From positions 63,300 to 127,299 of the forward strand of contig BLJB01000104.1 of assembly GCA_013423325.1 (NCBI GenBank): a stretch of 64,000 bases of DNA. Direction: 5' to 3'. Numbering within the stretch: the stretch's first letter is position 1; every line of letters begins with the position of its first letter. The position numbers were made by a program, and so were the translations under genes. The notes under the pieces are model-generated. The model made no database searches. It saw only the letters and a list, made by a program, of their open reading frames with translations, and was not told where the DNA came from. Positions 34,101 to 42,800 of the stretch are shown piece by piece. Origin of the DNA: Usnea hakonensis. Its lineage: Eukaryota > Ascomycota > Lecanoromycetes > Lecanorales > Parmeliaceae.

Positions 34101-34407
34101 CCACGTGTCTTCATGCGCAGACCTACCCATGCCCATAGAGCTCAAGCAAGGCAAAGCCACTCTCCCACTAAAAGGCATTGACGTGCCCTTCCACTCGAGC
34201 CATTTGCATCCCAGCGTGCCCCCCTATCGGGATTATCTGCAGCAGCAAATCTCCAAAGAAAGCTTGCAGGTCGACAAACTCGTCGGCAGATACATCCCCA
34301 ACCTTATTGGGAAGCCATTCAGCATTCAGACGGAGTATCTAAGAGAAGTTTGGAAGCTGACGGGGAGTGAGATATTGAGGGAGCTTGTAGAACCGGCGGT
34401 GGGATGA
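28152..34407 (+). CDS. Fatty acid synthase beta subunit, HexB/StcK-like
   Basis: Beta chain carrying acetyl transferase (AT), enoyl reductase (ER), dehydratase (DH) and malonyl/palmitoyl transferase (MPT). Exons 28152-33234, 33286-33774, 33825-33940 and 33994-34407 (introns 51, 50, 53 bases) give 2033 residues, full length for the family. AT: S294 in TGHSQG. ER: TPPIMVAGMTPTTV near 600-615, GGRGGGHHSFEDFH near 751-764, and GSGFGGAEDTYPYL. DH: GDCNPIHVSQIFADWAG near 1550, with ISHGM. MPT: VFTGQGSQSADMG near 1656-1668, YGWSIKEIVRNNPK across intron 1, S1801 in GGHSLGEYG, and HSSHLH near the end. No catalytic motif appears broken. Paired head-to-head with the PPT-less alpha gene, it should form a secondary-metabolism FAS. 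Chain length of its product cannot be read from sequence by eye. Confidence 0.95.
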
Positions 34408-35141
34408 ACAGATTGTTTTTGAGGTTTTGGCTTTGCGCCTTGAGCCACACAGGCGTGCAACGCTCTTTTCCTGCGGTTTCACTGCGAATTTTCTTACCTC
34501 GAGATCTGCACAGAACATGGCGAGGGCACAACCGTCTTCTTATGCCGCTGATTAAAAGACTTTAGATTTCTGGGTCCCTGCTCTCTGTTCTCTGCTGATC
34601 CTCGACGATTTGAGCTTCATCTACCTTATTCATACATAGTCAATCCTTTTGCCTATTTCTGTTCAAAGAAAGCAACGAAATAAGTTTCTGTTCGAGCTTT
34701 GAACGAAAAACAACGCAAAGCTTTAGGACTATCTGTCGCTGGCAAAAGACCACCTGTAGCCGAAATGCCGGAACATTAAAGATCCTGGTAGTGGAAAGAC
34801 GAAGCCAGCGGTGGCCCGCAGAACACTGAGAGAGCCAGTTACCAACACTATGCATAGAGGATAATTATCTAAGATACATGCCTAAACGCATTGAAATCCA
34901 TCGATAAGCCCACAGCAGGAATTTGTCATGCCAATGCCAATGTTGCTGTAATTCCATCTTTACAAAACGCCAAATTCTGCCCATGCATTTTCAAAGATCC
35001 AGCTCAGCAGCCCTCGATGCACAAGTCTGTGGCTTACCTCCTCATCCACGTCCACATCAACATGAGATTCCCATGGCGAGCATCAATTGAGCAAAAAAAG
35101 GCACTCGACCTGGATAGGAAACGCAAAAAGTTATAATTTGT
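34408..35141. other. Intergenic region after FAS beta
   Basis: No recognisable gene in 734 bases. This is the right edge of the core cluster; the next features are a tRNA and a housekeeping-type methyltransferase. Confidence 0.5.
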
Positions 35142-35240
35142 TGGAGCGACGGGGGATCGAACCCCGGACCTTCCGCAGATAAGCATTCCAATTCCAAATG
35201 ACAATGCAAAGCGGACGCGGTACCACTACGCCATCGCCCC
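35142..35240 (-). tRNA. tRNA-Ala (anticodon UGC) with a ~27-base intron
   Basis: Minus strand. Acceptor GGGGCGA pairs with TCGCTCC and includes the G3-U70 pair typical of tRNA-Ala; discriminator is A. D stem GCG/CGC, anticodon stem TCCGC/GCGGA, anticodon TGC, T stem CGGGG/CCCCG with loop TTCGATC. Mature length is 72; the remaining 27 bases form an intron after position 37, the usual place. CCA is not encoded. Confidence 0.9.
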
Positions 35241-35343
35241 AGACTCAAAAATCAGTACTATATCGTGTATTGTTCCATTTCAAATTGATGGCGCTCGAAC
35301 GAACCATGAGACCCGAATTTCGCCGTGCCAAGGAATTTCGGGT

Positions 35344-35350
35344 CGGGCCG
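35344..35350. promoter_or_regulatory. CGGNCCG palindrome upstream of PRMT gene
   Basis: CGGGCCG in the context TCGGGCCGC, 137 bases upstream of the PRMT start and identical over nine bases to the P450 promoter site. One of only two copies I find outside the core cluster promoters in 2-39.8 kb; it may be chance. Confidence 0.25.
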
Positions 35351-35486
35351 CAATTGAGCTTGCAGGTCATTGAACGAAATTCACGTCAAATTTTCTACAA
35401 GGAATCGTATGAGCATAAAGTCTTCTTGGCCAGAGATCGCAACTCAAACACGATGCATTGAATAGGTGAACCGATCACTCTAGAAC

Positions 35487-36819
35487 ATGTCCAAGGATTC
35501 ACTTGTCACGCTTGTATCGACGCAGCCAGACGATAAAATGGCCGGTATGGACCACGCAGAAGTTCACTACTTCAATAGGTACTGAGCTTTCCACGCATGA
35601 AAAAGGCCACGCTAATCGCCCATAGCTACAATCACCATGGTACTTTTCGGACTCATCCTTAGGCTTGAAGAGCATGCACTGACAGCTCTGTTCCTCCATA
35701 AAAGGCATACACGAGGAGATGTTGGTACGCGAAGCTTCAAAAGATTCCAGAATGCTATGAGGTTTTTTAATTGACGCAATGCGGCATTCTAAGAAAGATG
35801 AAGTCCGAACCAAGTCATACCAGAATGCCATCTATCAGAACAAGCACCTATTCAAGGACAAAGTCGTCTTGGATGTTGGATGTGGTACGGGGATCCTCAG
35901 CATGTATGTGCCTGTCGCATCCTGCTTACGAGCCTCCTGTGGACTGACTCTTACTTCTTAGGTTTGCGGTTAAAGCTGGCGCGAAACATGTCATTGGAGT
36001 GGACATGTCTACGATTATTGAAAAGGCGCGAGAGATAGTCGAAGCAAACGGGATGACTTCGAAAATATCACTATTGCAAGGAAAGATGGAGGAGGTGCAA
36101 ATGCCTTTTCCCAAAGTCGACATCATCCTTTCAGAATGGATGGGCTACTTCCTGCTTTACGAGAGCATGCTCGACACTGTCCTATACGCTCGGGATACTT
36201 ATCTCGTATCCGGAGGCTTAATCTTCCCAGATAAAGCCACAATTTTCATGGCTGGCATCGAAGATGGCGAATACAAAGACGAGAAAATCGGATGTGCGTG
36301 ATTTGGACGTCTGTATGAAAGTTCAAGACTGATTTGCGTACAGTTTGGGACAATGTCTACGGCTTCGACTACACGCCTTTGAGGGACACAGCGTTGACAG
36401 AACCGCTAGTGGATACGGTAGAAGTGAAAGCCTGTGTAACCGATCCCTCGAGAGTATTCTCGATTGACCTCTACACCGTTACCGCCGCCGACCTTGCGTT
36501 CCAAGCCCCCTATGTCCTCAACGTTAGGAGAGTCGACTTCATACATGCCTTGATTGCTTGGTTTGACATCGAATTTACTGCATGTCACAAGCCAATCTCG
36601 TTCTCCACCGGTCCTCATAGCAAATACACTCACTGGAAACAAACCGTATTTTACCTCCGAGATGTGCTAAAAGTCGAGGAGAACGAGCAAGTGACAGGCT
36701 TTCTGGCAAGCAGACCGAATGAGAAAAAGAAGAGGGATCTTGACATCACAATCTCTTACGAGCTTCAAACAGACGATGAGAGCAGGCTTGCACAAGGAAG
36801 TATCGAGTACAAGATGTGA
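35487..36819 (+). CDS. rmtA-like: Protein arginine N-methyltransferase, PRMT1/Hmt1/RmtA type
   Basis: Type I protein arginine methyltransferase, asymmetric dimethylation of RGG-type proteins and histone H4 in relatives; nucleus and cytosol. Exons 35487-35578, 35626-35639 (14 bases), 35705-35724 (20 bases), 35794-35903, 35962-36293 and 36344-36819 give 347 residues, normal length. Visible: GMDHAEVHYF, YNHHGIHEEMLKDEVRT built across the micro-exons, SAM motif VLDVGCGTGILSM, double-E loop SEWMGYFLLYE, and THW loop KYTHWKQT. The reading ends EYKM; splicing a further intron (acceptor near 36866) would give EYKMC, as in many relatives, so the last residue is uncertain. Not an obvious pathway enzyme, but RmtA homologues affect secondary metabolism in Aspergillus. 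Whether it is the genome's only copy or a paralogue cannot be seen here. Confidence 0.92.
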
Positions 36820-37204
36820 GGACACTATTTCAACACCAAAAGTGCGGTTTACTGATATCTTGTAGGTGCTGACCACCTTCCGACATACCTCCATTTGGTC
36901 TTCAAAGCATTCTACGGCGGATAAGGAGCCGTGTTGGTCAACTTCAATTAAGCACGCATAGCGATATGCATAGAAAATCACAACTTGCATAAAGGAATTG
37001 AGATATGCGGAAGGAATGACTTTGGTTAGACGAATTCGATGGCCGCCGAAGGCATTCCTACCTACAGCCTCAAAAGCTATCGATGACTGTCAGTCATTCG
37101 AAGTCCGCTATCTTGATCTCTTTAGTTGACAGAGGGTTGGCAGCGACATCTTCACAGGCTCCTCTGCACCGACTATGATAGGCCGCTCGATGATCTTGCG
37201 CCGA
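36820..37204. other. Intergenic region, PRMT and NADAR genes tail-to-tail
   Basis: Nothing recognisable beyond probable 3' untranslated sequence of the two converging genes. Confidence 0.4.
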
Positions 37205-37996
37205 CTATAGTATCACCCCCGACTTCTTTCTGGCACCATCCTCGTCCGTAGTGTCATCCACCTCTGCGCGCAGTCGGTCTCGAACTCTCATCAGTGCCTT
37301 CCCAAGCAGGTTTTCTCCCCACGTACCCCTATTCTCTTCCGCATTCGAAGCACCGTACCCGATTCCCCAGATCTTGTCGTATGGCGATGCCTCTACCAGC
37401 AACCTGTCTCCTGTCTCTAAAAGCATGCTGCCCAGATGCCCTTCTCTTGGCTCGGTGAATTTCCACCAGTTCCCTTCTTCGACAATCTTCTCTCGCTTCT
37501 CCTTCCATTTCTGTCGGTCGAAGCCTTTTACCTTTCTACCCAAAGCCTTTTGCTGGCTTGGTTCTGGCTCGAGCGCAATTGCATCGGCTATTTCTTGATC
37601 GTTAAAGAAAAGAGCCTTGTGATACATCCTGAACCATAACAGCGTAATCAGAACGAGTGTCGATTCAGAAGATATACATTGATCCTTTGATTCAGAGATA
37701 CGCGCAGAAAGCGTCTCAGTATGACGAGAAAACAGCGAATACATACATATACTGCTCAGTGGTGAGGAAGGTCATTTGGGAAGTCCCACCGTAAGAAGGT
37801 GAAGAAGCCGTGAAGGCAGAAGGGTACCATTGGGACAGGAAGCCATAAGGGCTTTCATATTCTCGCCACTAGTATTTATCCGGATGAGCGTTTCTTTTTG
37901 AAAATCATAAGGAGTTGTGAGACTTTGTAGAATCATGGGGAAGCTTCTTACGAAGTAGATTGGGCCGGAGGTGAAAGAGGTGGTGGAAAATGTCAT
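37205..37996 (-). CDS. NADAR-family (YbiA-like, DUF1768) protein
   Basis: Minus-strand exons 37952-37996, 37747-37868 and 37205-37628 (introns 83 and 118 bases) give 196 residues, the size of a single NADAR domain. Motifs in order: GPIYFWREYESPYGFLSQWY (around residues 11-30, crossing intron 1), TTEQYMMYHKALFF (crossing intron 2), IWGIGYGASNAE and WGENLLGKALMRVRDRL near the end. Characterised relatives hydrolyse the N-glycosidic bond of reactive early riboflavin intermediates or act on ADP-ribose-linked substrates. Not an obvious cluster member. It shares a 376-base divergent promoter with the MaoC-type gene. Confidence 0.88.
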
Positions 37997-38372
37997 GTTT
38001 CTACTGGAGACGCAGGTAATCGTCCCACAGACTTAGCGATGCAGAGGAGCATCTCAAAAAACAGGTCCTTGACTTATAGTCTTTACAGACTCGGTACCAA
38101 CTGATGGCCAGGCTCAGGTCCTTGAAAAGAAATCAATCTAAAAACTCACTCTCCAATATAAGGTAATGGGGGAATGGGAAGAGCTGTTTCCAAGAAGATG
38201 CGCCTGGAGATGCCTCGGCTGCGGGGAAATTGTTAAAAGGCTCTCTCCCTCCCCGCCACGCTCGAATCATTCCTCTGTACTCACAACTTTGCCTGATCGC
38301 CTTGACGTATTCTCGATTCAAGTCCATGCTGCGAATCCCAGATAGAACCCTTTCATCCAGATATAGTTCGGT
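37997..38372. promoter_or_regulatory. Divergent NADAR / MaoC-hydratase promoter
   Basis: 376 bases between two starts. No CGGNCCG site. A minus-strand open frame at 38133-38522 crosses it and the first exons of the hydratase gene; I read it as an antisense shadow. Confidence 0.4.
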
Positions 38373-39555
38373 ATGAGTGACCCTGGCGCGGGATTTGAAT
38401 ATCCTCTCCAGGAAGTCTCCTGGCTGAAGCGGTACGTTTATGGATGCTCTGTCGACAAGAGGGAAGAGCAGCTGACATTGAGCAAGCGATTCTTTGTTGT
38501 TTGCGAACAGCATTGGATGCACAGTAGATGAGCTTCATTTCCTCTATGCACGTATTCGCAGGTCCTTCCACCCGCGGCTGCTTACAAGTTCAGGAACTCC
38601 ATCCTTCTTTTCAAACCTTCCCCACATACGCGATAATACTCCGTACGATAACCTTCATAGCCATGATATCAGCCTTGATTGACGATTTCCCCAGCTTTCA
38701 AGCATACCGACCAGGAAGTCATAGACTTTTACGCCCGCTCAGCGGCGACGCCCATTCCCAATGTACCCAAATTCGACAGCCGTCGTGTGGTAGATGGTCA
38801 GCGGTCGATGACATTCTTTAAACCCTTACCTCCTACAAGCGCCGGCAAGAAATTCGAGGTACGGTCCAAGGTCCTGGGCGTATATGACAAAGGCAAGGCC
38901 GGGACTGTGGTTGAGACCGAGACTGTACTTGTGGAGAGAGGCGGAGATGTATATACCAAGGCGGTAGGAAGTGCATTTTTTGTCGGGCAAGGCAATTGGG
39001 GCGGCCCCAAAGGTGAGGATGGGAACAGACCCAACTGTACCTCAGAGCGCTGATGAAGGGACGACAAGGCCGGAGTACAGTCAACTACCCACCACCAGAA
39101 GGAAAGAAACCAGACGCAGTGCATACCCTGCAGACAACCAATGAATCCGCCCACCTGTACAGGTAAGATGAATAAATACCTCCAATCCTTTAGTCCCAGA
39201 CTGACATCTCAGACTCAATGGCGACTACAACCCTCTCCACGCCACCCCAGAACCAGGCAAGAAGATGGGCTTTGGCGGAACTATCATGCACGGCCTCTTC
39301 TCTTGGAATGCCGCGTGTCATGGCTTACTGCAAGTGCTCGGTGGAAGTGATCCAGCCAATCTCCGAGAATATCAAGCGCGATTCGCAGCGCCGGTGAAAC
39401 CTGGGGACAAGCTCGTGACTGAAGCGTGGAGGACGGGCGAGTACAGAGATGGATGGGAAGAAGTGCGGTTCATCACTCGGGTGGAAGGGGGAAAAGTTGT
39501 TTTGAGCAATGGCCGGGCGTTGATGAAGTGTATGACGACGAGAAGTAAGCTCTAG
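38373..39555 (+). CDS. Peroxisomal MaoC-type (hydratase 2) enoyl-CoA hydratase/dehydratase, C-terminal SKL
   Basis: Double hot-dog hydratase like the C-terminal part of Fox2; interconverts enoyl-CoA and (3R)-hydroxyacyl-CoA. Six exons, 38373-38431, 38487-38547, 38594-38642, 38695-39012, 39069-39162 and 39213-39555, give 307 residues. In order: VSWLKRDSLLFANSIGCTVD, FLYELHPSFQTFPTYAIILP (across introns), FKHTDQEVIDFYARS, then the catalytic hydratase-2 motif NGDYNPLH (D198, H203) with MHG at 219-221. The last three residues are SKL, a canonical PTS1 peroxisomal signal. Intron 2 (38548-38593) fits only with a GC donor (TAT|GCACGT), and intron 4 has more than one possible acceptor (39068 chosen). 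Close to the FAS pair, it could modify or shorten acyl chains, but membership in the cluster is unproven. Confidence 0.83.
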
Positions 39556-39664
39556 ACTAGTTGGAGATAAGTATAAGAATGTTTTTATGTGAAGGAATTT
39601 GTAGAGTAAGATGTCTCGGCATACGGGTCCAAAAATTTAACAGCAAAAAGTGATGACTTATAAT

Positions 39665-39746
39665 CGACACCAGAGAGACTCGAACTCTCAATCTCTGCCA
39701 GATTCTGTTGCCGGAAAGCAGCGCCTTGCCATTAGGCCATGGTGCC
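39665..39746 (-). tRNA. tRNA-Arg (anticodon CCG) with a ~10-base intron
   Basis: Minus strand. Acceptor GGCACCA pairs with TGGTGTC (one G-U), discriminator G. D stem GCC/GGC, anticodon stem CTGCT/GGCAG, loop TTCCGG + T after removal of a 10-base intron, anticodon CCG. T stem GAGAG/CTCTC with loop TTCGAGT. Mature length 72. The RIP-mutated transposon block begins directly upstream (higher coordinates) of this gene. Confidence 0.85.
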
Positions 39747-39821
39747 GATCGTAATTTCGCTTTTACGACAGAAAATTTTGCTCTTAAGACCATTTATTAA
39801 GGTATATTTTGATTTTTAGCC

Positions 39822-39876
39822 TTTTCATCCGATATCGTGATTTTCATCCGATATCTAATTTTTATCCGATATCGAT
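39822..39876. repeat. Three near-direct repeats of TTTTCATCCGATATC
   Basis: TTTTCATCCGATATC starts at 39822 and 39841, and a variant (TTTTTATCCGATATC) follows near 39858. Spacing is 17-19 bases. It marks the left border of the RIP block, 75-130 bases upstream of tRNA-Arg. Confidence 0.7.
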
Positions 39877-42800
39877 AAAGAGTAATTTTTATTAAAGGAA
39901 TTACTATCTAATAAGGATATTATTTATCTAAATACGATACTAGTTATCTATAGTTATTAATAACTACCTTATATAAAATATCCTAATATTTCTTATAATT
40001 TATTATTAATTTTGGTACCTCGGTCTAACTTTTATTATATAAGTCTCGATAGTTAGGGAGTTAAAGAGGTATCTAGCGAAGACCCTAATTAAATACCTAC
40101 TACTATCTAAAACCTTCTCCCTATTACTAAATCTAGTCTAGTTTAGCTATAGTAGAATTGCCGTACTTACCGCTATTACTATATTAATTCTAGTACTAAC
40201 GCTAGAGAGTAGCGCTTCGAAGGACTTCCCTTAAACGTACTTTATTATTAATCTCTTTATACTTATTAATTATATAGCTCTAGAACTCTATAATACTCGT
40301 ATATACTTTAATATAAGGATAGAACGCGTATAGAAGATTAGGCCTTCCTTTCTTTTTCGCCAGTAGTACCTCCTCTATAAGGCTATCTAGGCTAACTATA
40401 ATAGCGGGAAAAGAGTATAATAGGAGCTAAGATTCTAATATAGAGTAAAGATATCTTCGCGGTCTTAATACTAACTATATAGGTAGACCTTTTATCTAGT
40501 AAAGAACTATAAATTATATATAGTAGGCTTTATATATTATTAGAGTAGTATACTATATTATATAGGGAGGGGAATATTAATTATAAAACTCCGGGACCTC
40601 TCTTTTATCTTAATATAGGAAACGGGCTTTAAGATAGTAATTCTATTAATCTATATTAATCGCCGCGGACTCGTAAACAAGATAAATAATATAATATTTA
40701 TAATAATATAGATAAGATCTATTTATAGGCTTATATAATCTATATCCGAAGAAGTTATCTAGTTCTATACTAGTATAGAGCTAATAGTAATCTTTATACT
40801 AGCCGCGGGCTCGGGCTATTAATATTATATAGTCTAAATAAGAGTACTATACTTAACTCGATCCTCCTAATAGTGGCTTATAATCTTGGAAAACCGCTAT
40901 TAAATCTTTAGGATCTAAGGCCTTCTAGTCCTCGGGGAGAAGTACGTATATACCTCGATAGTTAGCTTTTACCCCTTACTAGGCTAGAAGTATCTTATAT
41001 ATCTTTTTAAAATAGGCTTTCCCGGTAGCTATTAGTTAATCTAATCCTCTCTATTATTTTAACGTCTTTTTTAATCGCTTAACTTAATATATAAGAGTAG
41101 TATCTTTTTTCTCCGTATCTAATATCTGATCCGTAGTTATTAGTCGCTTTTATTTTCTATATAAATACCCTAACCCTTTAGGATCCGTCGTAGAGGATAA
41201 ATAATTAAAGCTAATATAACTACTTAGTCGTATAAGTAGTTCCGATAAGGTTATAGATTAAATAGATATTATCTTCGATATTATTAATATTCGTCTTGAC
41301 CTTACTTAAGTATATTAGTTTAATTCTAGGACTCGCTCTAGCTATAGAGTTCGGGGGGAGTTAGTTATTACTAAGACTACTAGTATTATAGAGAATAATA
41401 GACTCCGCGGCGCTAGGCTTAATATTCTCTATACTATTAGATTTAAGGTTATAGATTATAATACTAGTATTATAGAATTAGGCGCTAGGCTTAGTATTCT
41501 CTATAAAGTAAGGTCTAAGGCTAGACTATTTAATACCGGGTTCTATAGTATCGGGGAGATTTACGTAATAGCTCCGTATATATATATAATAGGGGCTAAG
41601 GAATTAGATATTAGAATTTAGGGCTATTCGATTATTATCTCTAAAGCTATATTAAACTATATAGAGGTCGGGTCGTAATTAAGGAAGTAGATACCCTAGT
41701 CCCGATACTAGTTACGCTAATACCGCTTTAGGTTCTAAGCGCGAGTAAAGAGTATACTATAAGTAAATCTAGTAAAGGAATCTCTCTCTTTATAGTAATA
41801 CTTATTCTTTTATATTCTTCGAGCGATAGAGCTTCCTTAGCGCTATAGCATCCTTTATAATACCGATAGTAATAGAATAGAACTTTAAAGGTAAATAAAT
41901 ATAGTAGGTATAACTAAGGAAAAAATTAAGTAAAACTATTTCTAGATAATATTATAAACTTTAATTAAGGTTAATATCGATATATTAATAAATAGTTAAA
42001 ATTCGGGGAAAGAGAATATCTTTAAAAACGAGTATTATAAATAGAAGCTATAGATCTAATATCTATTTTATATATAACTATTTTTTCTATTTCGGCTATC
42101 GGAGTATTAAATAGAAAGAAGCTAGAGATCTAAAATAGATAAAAAGGGAAATAACCTTTTTACCCCTTTATTTAAGGAGCCCTTAATAGATCTATATTAA
42201 AGTAGTCTAAGAAAAAGGCTAATATTTTAGTATCAAGACTATATAGATAGATAAGATAGAATATACTCTAATACCTTAGTATCTCTATATTATCGTATCT
42301 TACGGTCTAAAAAGAGTAAAGCCTTAGGGATTAAGCTATAGCTAGTATAATTAATAAATAAATAGAGTTATATAAAATAGCTAGAGAGAATAGCTAATTC
42401 TAATCCCTCTCCCTATATCCCTAACCTTACGCCCGCTTCTCTACTATTTCTACTCTACGAATTTTCTAATTAAGCGGTAGTATCCTATACTCTTCTAGAT
42501 CTTATAGTTAGCGTATCTATAGCGCCTTCTAATATATATCGGCTCTTCTTACTTAATATTAAAGTTATTAATTAATACGATAGTAAGTATCTCTCTAAAA
42601 TTTCTATAGGGACTACTTAGAATACCGCTAGTCGGATACGATAAAATAGCCCTATCTAACTTATAAGTATAAGCGTCTTAACGGTTAGACTCTATAGATA
42701 AATAGTACCCTATAGATTTAAAATTAAAGTAATCGAGATACTCCTCTTATCTATTAGGCTACGTATTGAAGCCGATATCTTAGAGAATTCGAGTCGTTTT

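Noticed and set aside
38133..38522. 129-codon minus-strand open frame
   Set aside because: It overlaps the first two exons of the hydratase gene in antisense, and I recognise no family. The plus-strand exons align well with a known family.
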